Position numbers and translations under genes: made by a program. A DNA stretch of 64,000 nt from CAIWHR01 sp963708855 (GTDB lineage: Bacteria > Pseudomonadota > Gammaproteobacteria > Burkholderiales > Casimicrobiaceae). The stretch lies in assembly GCA_963708855.1 (NCBI GenBank), contig CAVPUM010000022.1, positions 124,001 to 188,000 on the forward strand. Direction: 5' to 3'. How positions within the stretch are numbered: position 1 is the stretch's first letter; each line of letters starts with the position of its first letter. This document shows positions 39,691-45,449 of the stretch, piece by piece. Below the pieces are notes generated by a model, which was not told the origin of the DNA, ran no database searches, and worked only from the letters and a program-made list of their open reading frames with translations.

Positions 39691-40059
39691 TCAGACGACT
39701 TCGGCGGCGTGTCGTTTGCCGGTGCGTGGCCCTTTGGCGGACTGCTTCTCTTGGCCTCGACGTTCTGCAATCTGCTCTATGATCACTGGCGGACGATTGG
39801 GAAACTTGGCGACGAGGTCGAGCTTCCCTCCCATCGCTTCGACATAGCGTTTGAGGGTTGAAAGCAGCATGTCGCTTCGCTGCTCCAGGCGAGAGATCGT
39901 GTCCTGTCCCACGCCGAGGGCAGTCGCAAGTTCCTCCTGCGTCCGCAGGACGGCATGACGCAGGTCTTTGAGGGTCGCGAGTTCCGCCGCCCGTTGTTGC
40001 ACCTTCGCGCGGCGCTTGGCGGGCAGCTTGGCGAGCACTTGTTCAAGATTTCTTGGCAT
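39691..40059 (-). CDS. XRE-type antitoxin, copy 1
   Basis: 122 residues from MPRNLEQVLAKLPAKRR at 40059. The helix-turn-helix is TQEELATALGVGQDTISRLE, followed by SDMLLSTLKRYVEAMGG, typical of HigA/Gp48-like antitoxins. The start lies inside the toxin 3' end (17-bp overlap), so translation is coupled and the toxin is made first. A nearly identical gene is at 44043. The pair probably binds the palindrome upstream of the toxin to repress itself. Confidence 0.85.
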   Translation of the reverse strand: MPRNLEQVLAKLPAKRRAKVQQRAAELATLKDLRHAVLRTQEELATALGVGQDTISRLEQRSDMLLSTLKRYVEAMGGKLDLVAKFPNRPPVIIEQIAERRGQEKQSAKGPRTGKRHAAEVV

Positions 40060-40435
40060 GTCGTTTTTCCTTTCGTGCAACAGCGGCTGCCAGCGAGGCC
40101 AAATGCGTGTCGAAGCGGGCGTCGGCGAGACCAATGAGCCGTTTGTAGAACCGTTTCTGGTCGGCACCGCCCTTGTCCCCACCTACGAGAAGGATCGCTT
40201 GCCGACCCGGGTCGAAGGCGAAGGCGACGCGCCATACCCCGCCCTGCCAGCCAAACCGTAGTTCCTTCATATTGGCGTGCTTCGATCCCTTCAGCGTGTC
40301 CACCGTGGGGCGCCCGAGGCCCGGCCCAAACTGGCTCAGCAACAAGGCATGGGCGAGAAGCTCATCCTGCAAGCCCTTGGCGAGGGTTTGAAACTCGCGG
40401 TCGAACTCGTCGTGGAAAAGTACCGTCCAGTTCAC
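40043..40435 (-). CDS. RelE/HigB-type (Gp49-like) toxin, copy 1
   Basis: 130 residues from a GTG at 40435 (NWTVLFHDEFDREF). LQDELLAHALLLSQFGPGLG, KGSKHANMKELRF, GGVWRVAFAFDP and ADQKRFYKRLI are the Gp49/PF05973 pattern. Such toxins cleave mRNA on ribosomes and are held inactive by the XRE antitoxin encoded just behind. Copy 2 at 44395 starts with an ATG four codons earlier. It stabilises the right end of E1 or served as the cargo of an older mini-element. Confidence 0.85.
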   Translation of the reverse strand: MNWTVLFHDEFDREFQTLAKGLQDELLAHALLLSQFGPGLGRPTVDTLKGSKHANMKELRFGWQGGVWRVAFAFDPGRQAILLVGGDKGGADQKRFYKRLIGLADARFDTHLASLAAAVARKEKRHAKKS

Positions 40436-40456
40436 GGTAAGTATTATGGATGTAAA

Positions 40457-40482
40457 GCCATATGGAGACAAGACCATATGGC
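40457..40482. promoter_or_regulatory. Operator of TA copy 1
   Basis: Perfect inverted repeat GCCATATGG / CCATATGGC with an 8-bp spacer, about 22 bp upstream of the toxin start. The same palindrome core is kept upstream of copy 2. Probably the autoregulatory site of the XRE antitoxin. Confidence 0.65.
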
Positions 40483-40579
40483 GACGACCTCGTCGGCGCC
40501 ATGCCAATCGCGCGCTGCCGGGAAATCTTTACCTCGAAAACGGATCGCGAATTCCGATTGTGTCGGGCCCGGATTGGCT

Positions 40580-40595
40580 GTGCCGTAATTGTGCC
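40580..40595. promoter_or_regulatory. Putative arm site, right end of E1
   Basis: GTGCCGTAATTGTGCC, beginning 92 bp before att copy B. Same direct repeat as inside the integrase gene. Arm-site role inferred. Confidence 0.55.
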
Positions 40596-40671
40596 TTGGT
40601 GAGACTGGAAAGTGAGTTGGCAAGCGTCGCAAGCTATTGATTTATAATGTACTTATGACGACAAAATCCGC

Positions 40672-40716
40672 CTCATAACCCGAAGGTCGAAGGTTCAAAT
40701 CCTTCCCCCGCAACCA
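40672..40716 (+). repeat. att copy B: 3' half of tRNA-fMet (variant T-stem)
   Basis: 45 bp from CTCATAACCCG to CCA. The T-stem is GAAGG/CCTTC instead of GCAAG/CTTGC: both strands changed together, so pairing is kept. No tRNA 5' half precedes it. It marks the E1/E2 junction. Confidence 0.9.
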
Positions 40717-40724
40717 AATAAATC

Positions 40725-40755
40725 AACGGCTTGCCTTCGGGCAGGCCGTTTTGTT
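40725..40755 (+). terminator. Terminator behind att B
   Basis: Hairpin AACGGCTTGCC-TTC-GGGCAGGCCGTT followed by TTGTTTT. The same hairpin follows att copies C and D. Confidence 0.75.
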
Positions 40756-41045
40756 TTGGCTCCGGGTAACGCCGGGGCAACATTGAACGTCATTTGGACG
40801 CTGTTTGCAGCCCAAAAATAATTTCGGACTGTCCACATCCGTCCCGGCCGGGAAGCAGAACTTGGGCAGGGAGGGCTAAAATACATTCATGGAAGCAACT
40901 TGAACCCGGGTCGCGAACGCGCTCGCGCGCGAGTTCGGGTTTGCCCAACTTCGTGAACCGGCTCCAGGGCGATCTCTGGTGCCGTTACCTGGTCGATCGC
41001 CTACGCGCGCTGGCTTGGTAGCGCGGCAATGGAGGGGCGTGTCGC

Positions 41046-41849
41046 ATGCCGGCGAAAAGCCTTGTTCTTGCAGCGCTCGTGATCGCCACCGCACCGGTGC
41101 TCGCGGTGGAGACCGATCCCGCGCTGCCACGCAATCGGCAACTTGCTCAACCAAGGGTGCTCCCCGAATGCCCGTGGACGACCAAGACGCGGTGGGCGAC
41201 GGGCGAAGCCAAGCTCGTCAAGCCCGCTGGCAGTGGGGTTAGTCCGATTTCGGTTGATGTGCTCGTCCGCTTCGATGCGCGCACGGGGCTGGAAGATGAC
41301 AAAGCGGGCCGGCAGGTCGTGCTCAAGTTATCTCGTCCTGGCCCGGCCAGCACGAACGCGCCGACGATGTCATTTCCGAAATCGACGATCCGGCTCGTCA
41401 TCGACGGCACCGAAACGCTGCGCTTCACGACGGAAGACGAAGGCGAGCGTCCGATCGCCGAGGCTTTCAAGGACGGCATAACGAAAGCGAAAACGCTCGA
41501 AGTGTTCGCCAATGACGCGGGCAGGGAAGTGCCGCTGATCGGCTGCACGCTCACGGGAACCGTCGAGGCGCTGCGCGAGATGGAGACGCCGGCGAGGAAT
41601 TTCGCCGTCCAGGAAAAATTCAAGAAATTGCAGGAAGAGCGATGGCGAAAGACGGCCAGGTTGCAAACGTCGGTTTGCCGGGAGCGAGTGCAGGTGGGAC
41701 TGACGCGAATCAAATGGGATCACCAAGACGACTTGAAAGCCTGTCAGGCAGACGAGTCCTGCATCAAGAAAGCGAACGACAGACGAGACGCGAGAACGAA
41801 GGATGCACAGCGGCAGCTCAGTGAGTGCGACACGGCCGGCAGCAAGTAG
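41046..41849 (+). CDS. Exported hypothetical protein of mini-element E2
   Basis: 267 residues with a signal peptide (MPAKSLVLAALVIATAPVLA). The mature part has a beta-rich centre (STIRLVIDGTETLRFTTEDE, LEVFANDAGREVPLIGC) and a charged C-terminal third with several Cys (TSVCRERVQ, KACQADESCIKKAND). No domain recognised. It lies 330 bp inside the left end of E2 and precedes a second cargo gene in the same direction. Confidence 0.65.
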   Translation: MPAKSLVLAALVIATAPVLAVETDPALPRNRQLAQPRVLPECPWTTKTRWATGEAKLVKPAGSGVSPISVDVLVRFDARTGLEDDKAGRQVVLKLSRPGPASTNAPTMSFPKSTIRLVIDGTETLRFTTEDEGERPIAEAFKDGITKAKTLEVFANDAGREVPLIGCTLTGTVEALREMETPARNFAVQEKFKKLQEERWRKTARLQTSVCRERVQVGLTRIKWDHQDDLKACQADESCIKKANDRRDARTKDAQRQLSECDTAGSK

Positions 41850-41924
41850 CCGCGATGCTTGAGCATTGCGCAATCAAGTGCAGGAGGAGCGCGTCTCGCG
41901 GTTCTGCAGTGCGGAGCGATTCTT

Positions 41925-42488
41925 ATGGCGGACGATAAGGCGGACGACAAGGAACGCGGAAGCTTCTGGACCTCGGTTCCCGGCATGCTCACGGGCGCGG
42001 CCAGCCTGATCACCGCCATCGTTGCCGCGCTGGCGTTCTTCGAACGTGACAACGCCGCTCCGCCAGCCGCTGCCCTGACTTCGTCGCAAAAATCGGCCGC
42101 TGTAGTGTCCGGCGTTCCGGCAACGCCGGCCGCGCCAAGCGAGAGGTCTCCCGCGAGCACTCCTGCGACTCGAGTCACAGCGCTTCCGCCGGATGATCCG
42201 CAGCACGATGTAACGTCCTGCCAGCGCATTGCCGGCCGCTGGGTCTGGTCTACCGGCGGCGTCGTCAACATCGGCGAGGATGGCAGCCTGCAGTGGCGCC
42301 AGCGCGCGACCGATTCCCGGCCCGCCCTGATCGGCCGTTGGGTATGCACCAGTCCCAAGGAACGGCAGTACCTCTTCTCGTGGAGCCACGGGTTTTCCGA
42401 CGTCTTCGCACTCTCTGCGGACGGTCAACGCGTCGCCGGCACGAATCAACAGACGAATACGCCGCTGTTCGGCAACCGGCAGAATTAA
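41925..42488 (+). CDS. Membrane-anchored hypothetical protein of mini-element E2
   Basis: 187 residues from ATG 41925 (MADDKADDKERGSFWTSVPG). One transmembrane segment (MLTGAASLITAIVAALAFF) is followed by an Ala/Pro-rich linker and a C-terminal domain beginning SCQRIAGRWVWSTGGVVNIG, with ALIGRWVCTSP and FSWSHGFSDVFALSADGQ. The GRWxW strand repeats recall small beta-barrel sensor domains, but I know no function. Probably cotranscribed with the preceding gene; its stop lies 60 bp from the E2 arm site. Confidence 0.65.
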   Translation: MADDKADDKERGSFWTSVPGMLTGAASLITAIVAALAFFERDNAAPPAAALTSSQKSAAVVSGVPATPAAPSERSPASTPATRVTALPPDDPQHDVTSCQRIAGRWVWSTGGVVNIGEDGSLQWRQRATDSRPALIGRWVCTSPKERQYLFSWSHGFSDVFALSADGQRVAGTNQQTNTPLFGNRQN

Positions 42489-42547
42489 CGCTCCACCAGG
42501 CCCGACGACCCGTAAGCGATCGGAGCGCGCCGCTGGTCAAATTGGCT

Positions 42548-42563
42548 GTGCCGTAAACGTGCC
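42548..42563. promoter_or_regulatory. Putative arm site, right end of E2
   Basis: GTGCCGTAAACGTGCC, identical to the motif in the integrase gene, 92 bp before att copy C. Confidence 0.55.
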
Positions 42564-42639
42564 GTGAATACGCCGTTTTCGAGATTGGCAAGCATTGCAA
42601 GTCATTGATTGAAAACAAACGTCTCTAGTCCGAAAGCGC

Positions 42640-42684
42640 CTCATAACCCGAAGGTCGCAAGTTCAAATCTTGCCCCCGCAACCA
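42640..42684 (+). repeat. att copy C: 3' half of tRNA-fMet
   Basis: 45 bp identical to the last 45 bases of the intact tRNA gene. Junction of E2 and E3. Confidence 0.92.
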
Positions 42685-42692
42685 AACATTTC

Positions 42693-42723
42693 AACGGCTT
42701 GCCTTCTGGCGGGCCGTTTTTGT
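42693..42723 (+). terminator. Terminator behind att C
   Basis: AACGGCTTGCC-TTC-TGGCGGGCCGTT followed by TTTGTTT; same hairpin family as behind att B and D. Confidence 0.75.
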
Positions 42724-42742
42724 TTGGACACGGGTAGCGCCG

Positions 42743-42754
42743 GGTTTACGGCAC
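42743..42754. promoter_or_regulatory. Putative inverted arm site, left end of E3
   Basis: GGTTTACGGCAC, the reverse complement of GTGCCGTAAACC, close to the left end of E3. Together with the site at 43838 it gives E3 arm-like motifs facing each other at both ends. Confidence 0.4.
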
Positions 42755-42824
42755 GAAGTACTCGCGCGCCGCGACGCCTGCATTCTCCAGGTGCTCGTGT
42801 TATCGGGCCGCGGCTTGACGCCAT

Positions 42825-42855
42825 CACCTTACGGATATACAGTTCTGGTAAGGTG
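42825..42855. promoter_or_regulatory. Operator/promoter of vapBC
   Basis: Perfect 8-bp inverted repeat CACCTTAC / GTAAGGTG with a 15-bp spacer that contains GATATACA, a plausible -10 box. A ribosome site AAAGGAG follows at 42861. Likely autoregulated by the antitoxin. Confidence 0.6.
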
Positions 42856-42876
42856 CGTCAAAAGGAGATCGCCGCC

Positions 42877-43119
42877 ATGTTCGTCAAGATTACCGCCAAG
42901 CGCCAGGTCACATTTCCCGCTCGCGTTCTGGAGGCGCTAGGCGTGAAGGCCGGCGACCGGATCGAACTCGAGGAAGGGCCCGACGGTTTTGTCTTGCGCG
43001 CGCGACACATCGACCGGGCGCGCCTCGCGCCGCTTCGCGGCAAGTTACGCCGTGGCATAGGCACCTTCGATCTCGAAGCCTTCCGCAACAAGCCCCATGA
43101 CCGCACGCTTCGGGATTGA
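42877..43119 (+). CDS. vapB: AbrB/SpoVT-type antitoxin (VapB)
   Basis: 80 residues starting MFVKITAKRQVTFPARVLEA, the swapped-hairpin AbrB DNA-binding fold (VTFPARVLEALGVKAGDRIE). The C-terminal tail, with LRRGIGTFDLEAFRNKPHD, would wrap around the PIN toxin. The gene sits in the 1.3-kb mini-element E3 behind a palindromic operator. It overlaps the toxin gene by 23 bp. Confidence 0.85.
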   Translation: MFVKITAKRQVTFPARVLEALGVKAGDRIELEEGPDGFVLRARHIDRARLAPLRGKLRRGIGTFDLEAFRNKPHDRTLRD

Positions 43120-43495
43120 CACCTCGATTCTTGTCCGGCTGGCGACCGGCGATCCCGAGGACGGCTTTGAACACTGCGTGCGCAAGTTGACCGCGCTCAT
43201 CGAGCGCGACGATGCCGAGGTGTTCGCATCGAATCAGGTTGTTGGCGAGGCCTATATCGCCCTGCAACACCACTACGGCGTGTCCAAACCTGACGCACGC
43301 GCGGCGCTTGCCAGCGTGCTCAAGAGCGGTCTGGTGGCGCCGCTGAATGGGGCCGGCGTGTTCGCCGCCTTGGAGGCCGGCGCGGGCTGCGGCCTGCTCG
43401 ACCGCCTGATTGCCGACGACTATCACCGCGCGGAACTCACCACGCTCACGCTCGACCGCAAGATGGGCGCTCTCCCGCAAGTACGCCGTCTATAG
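43097..43495 (+). CDS. vapC: PIN-domain toxin (VapC)
   Basis: 132 residues from MTARFGIDTSILVRLATGD. The PIN acidic residues are the Asp in GIDTSILVRL, the Glu in VVGEAYIALQ, the Asp in LLDRLIADDY and the Asp in LTLDRKMG. VapC toxins are RNases acting on tRNA or rRNA. Its start lies inside vapB, so the two are coupled. It stabilises the small element that carries it. Confidence 0.87.
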   Translation: MTARFGIDTSILVRLATGDPEDGFEHCVRKLTALIERDDAEVFASNQVVGEAYIALQHHYGVSKPDARAALASVLKSGLVAPLNGAGVFAALEAGAGCGLLDRLIADDYHRAELTTLTLDRKMGALPQVRRL

Positions 43496-43504
43496 ACCAG
43501 CTTC

Positions 43505-43756
43505 ATGATCTGGGTTACTGAGGCGAGGACGCTTCCGGACTACCGGCTGTGGGTCCGTTTTTCGGATGCGACGGAAGGCGAAATCGACCTCAAGGACTTC
43601 ATCGCGTCCGATGCGCGCCCAATCGTGGCGGCTCTTCGCGACCAAGCGGCGTTTTCGGCGATCCGCGTCGAAATGGACACGGTGGTTTGGTCGAATGGCT
43701 TCGATCTCGCGCCGGAGTTTCTATACGCGCGGGCGAAGGCTCACACGTCCACCTAA
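43505..43756 (+). CDS. DUF2442 protein
   Basis: 83 residues starting MIWVTEARTLPDYRLWVRFS, then EGEIDLKDFI, and ending WSNGFDLAPEFLYARAKA, the whole DUF2442 pattern. These proteins often accompany DUF4160 or TA genes and may be antitoxin-like; no function is proven. Nine bases behind vapC, so in the same operon. It is the last gene of E3. Confidence 0.82.
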   Translation: MIWVTEARTLPDYRLWVRFSDATEGEIDLKDFIASDARPIVAALRDQAAFSAIRVEMDTVVWSNGFDLAPEFLYARAKAHTST

Positions 43757-43837
43757 ACGTTAACGTATTCTCGGCCGTTCGGCCTCGCGGCCGTTGAGTC
43801 GCCGGCGACAGGGATCTGCGACTTGCCATAATTGGCT

Positions 43838-43853
43838 GTGCCTAAATTGTGCC
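43838..43853. promoter_or_regulatory. Putative arm site, right end of E3
   Basis: GTGCCTAAATTGTGCC, beginning 92 bp before att copy D. Confidence 0.55.
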
Positions 43854-43929
43854 TTGATCGCATTGATTTCGAGTTCGGCAAGCGCTGCAAGTTCTTGATT
43901 AATAAACCATGAACCCACGCCAAAACTGC

Positions 43930-43974
43930 CTCATAACCCGAAGGTCGCAAGTTCAAATCTTGCCCCCGCAACCA
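43930..43974 (+). repeat. att copy D: 3' half of tRNA-fMet
   Basis: 45 bp identical to the tRNA gene end. Junction of E3 and E4. Confidence 0.92.
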
Positions 43975-43982
43975 AACATTTC

Positions 43983-44013
43983 AACGGCTTGCCTTCGGGC
44001 AGGCCGTTTTCGT
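43983..44013 (+). terminator. Terminator behind att D
   Basis: AACGGCTTGCC-TTC-GGGCAGGCCGTT followed by TTCGTTT. Confidence 0.72.
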
Positions 44014-44042
44014 TTGGTGCTGTACCGATCGAACGAACAACG

Positions 44043-44411
44043 TCAGACGACTTCGGCGGCGTGTCGTTTGCCGGTGCGTGGCCCTTTGGCGGACAGCTTC
44101 TGTTGGTCTCGACGTTCCGCGATCTGCTCTATGATCACCGGCGGACGATTGGGAAACTTGGCGACGAGGTCGAGCGTCCCTCCCATCGCTTCGACATAGC
44201 GTTTGAGGGTTGAAAGCAGCATGTCGCTTCGCTGCTCCAGGCGAGAGATCGTGTCCTGTCCCACGCCGAGGGCAGTCGCAAGTTCCTCCTGCGTCCGCTC
44301 GACGGCATGACGCAGGTCTTTGAGGGTCGCGAGTTCCGCCGCCCGTTGTTGCACCTTCGCGCGGCGCTTGGCGGGCAGCTTGGCGAGCACTTGTTCAAGA
44401 TTTCTTGCCAT
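44043..44411 (-). CDS. XRE-type antitoxin, copy 2
   Basis: Nearly identical to copy 1 at 39691: MARNLEQVLAKLPAKRR instead of MPRN, AVERTQEEL instead of AVLRTQEEL, GGTLDL instead of GGKLDL and a few tail differences. The HTH ATALGVGQDTISRLEQR is unchanged. It is the antitoxin of mini-element E4. Cross-inhibition with the copy-1 toxin is likely given the identity. Confidence 0.85.
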   Translation of the reverse strand: MARNLEQVLAKLPAKRRAKVQQRAAELATLKDLRHAVERTQEELATALGVGQDTISRLEQRSDMLLSTLKRYVEAMGGTLDLVAKFPNRPPVIIEQIAERRDQQKLSAKGPRTGKRHAAEVV

Positions 44412-44796
44412 GTCGTTTTTCCTTTCGTGCAGCAGCGGCTGCCAGCGAGGCCAAATGCGTGTCGAAGCGAGCGTCGGCGAGACCGATGAGCCGTTTGTAA
44501 AACCGCTTCTGGTCGGCACCGCCCTTGTCCCCGGCTACGAGAAGGATCGCTTGCCGATCCGGGTCGAAGGCGAAGGCGACGCGCCATACCCCGCCCTGCC
44601 AGCCGAACCGTAGTTCCTTCATGTTGGCGTGCTTCGATCCCTTTAGCGTGTCGACCGTGGGGCGCCCGAGGCCCGGCCCAAACTGGCTCAGCAACAGGGC
44701 ATGGGCGAGAAGCTCATCCTGCAAGCCCATGGCGAGGTTCTGATACTCGCGGTCGAACTCGTCGTGGAAGAGTACCGTCCAGATCACGCGAGACAT
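44395..44796 (-). CDS. RelE/HigB-type (Gp49-like) toxin, copy 2
   Basis: 133 residues from ATG 44796 (MSRVIWTVLFHDEFDREY). Same family blocks as copy 1 with scattered changes (NLAMGLQDEL versus TLAKGLQDEL, DPDRQ versus DPGRQ). Both genes are intact. The copies lie 4352 bp apart in the same orientation, each at the right end of an island unit. Confidence 0.85.
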   Translation of the reverse strand: MSRVIWTVLFHDEFDREYQNLAMGLQDELLAHALLLSQFGPGLGRPTVDTLKGSKHANMKELRFGWQGGVWRVAFAFDPDRQAILLVAGDKGGADQKRFYKRLIGLADARFDTHLASLAAAAARKEKRHGKKS

Positions 44797-44810
44797 TATG
44801 GATGTAAAAA

Positions 44811-44832
44811 CATATGGAGGCAAGACCATATG
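44811..44832. promoter_or_regulatory. Operator of TA copy 2
   Basis: CATATGG / CCATATG inverted repeat with an 8-bp spacer, as upstream of copy 1; the outermost G/C pair is lost here. Confidence 0.6.
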
Positions 44833-44930
44833 CAGAGGGCTTGATCGGCAACAACGCCGTCCGCCCCGGCGGGAAATATTCAGCTCGAGAACTCATCGCG
44901 AATCCCGGCTGTGTCTGCCCCGAATTGGCT

Positions 44931-44946
44931 GTGCCGCGATTGTGAC
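44931..44946. promoter_or_regulatory. Putative arm site, right end of E4
   Basis: GTGCCGCGATTGTGAC, one base off the GTGCC-N6-GTGCC pattern, 92 bp before the truncated att copy E. Confidence 0.5.
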
Positions 44947-45022
44947 TTGGTGAGGCTGGGAAACGAGTTGGCAAGCGTCGCAAGTTATTGATTTATCGAG
45001 TGCTCATGTATTCAATTTTCGC

Positions 45023-45026
45023 CTCA
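45023..45026 (+). repeat. Truncated att copy E
   Basis: Only CTCA of the tRNA repeat remains, at exactly the expected distance from the arm site. The sequence then switches to GGGTATCTC, an IS21 remnant. Confidence 0.55.
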
Positions 45027-45145
45027 GGGTATCTCAGCCAAGGCCACGAGATCCTGTTCGATGCCCACACGCACAGCTTCGCGGCGCTGGGCGGCATTGC
45101 CCGGCGCGGCATCTACCACAACATGAAGACGGCGGTGACCAACAG
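45027..45145 (+). pseudogene. IS21 istA transposase fragment
   Basis: The frame reads GHEILFDAHTHSFAALGG and IARRGIYHNMKTAV, which matches the catalytic-core region of IstA transposases. No start, other DDE residues or IstB remain. It cuts into att copy E, so this insertion or a later deletion destroyed the right end of E4. Confidence 0.7.
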
Positions 45146-45449
45146 TTGCAGAATCGCCGCCGCATGCAGCGCCGACCAATCTGCTCCAAGGTCTGCTCGC
45201 ACTCCTCGAGCACGTCGACACCGAGACTACCGCAGGCGTCGAAGGGCGGAAAAACTAGCGCGAGAGGCGCGCCGCACCACGATTGTCAAAGCTCCCGCGG
45301 AAGGCTCAGCGGCACAGCGGCTCAGGACCCGGCGGGACTCCAATCGGCTGGAGTTGACCGAATTTCGTGGACCCCTCATTCTGTTGACGGATGACCGGAA
45401 GTTCCCGTCACGCCCTGTTGGAGGGATGGTCGCCGCCGCGGAAAGGGAT
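45146..45449. other. Remnant sequence upstream of zwf
   Basis: Open in the zwf frame but without a recognisable domain; probably further IS debris. GAAAGGG just before 45450 is the likely zwf ribosome site. Confidence 0.35.

Noticed and set aside
40672..40716. Partial tRNA copies considered as tRNA genes.
   Set aside because: Each lacks the acceptor 5' strand, D-arm and half of the anticodon stem; they are att repeats, not functional tRNAs.
42640..43974. The small units considered as integron gene cassettes.
   Set aside because: No attC-like folded sites and no IntI-type integrase; the repeats are the 3' half of tRNA-fMet, so tRNA-site islands explain them better.
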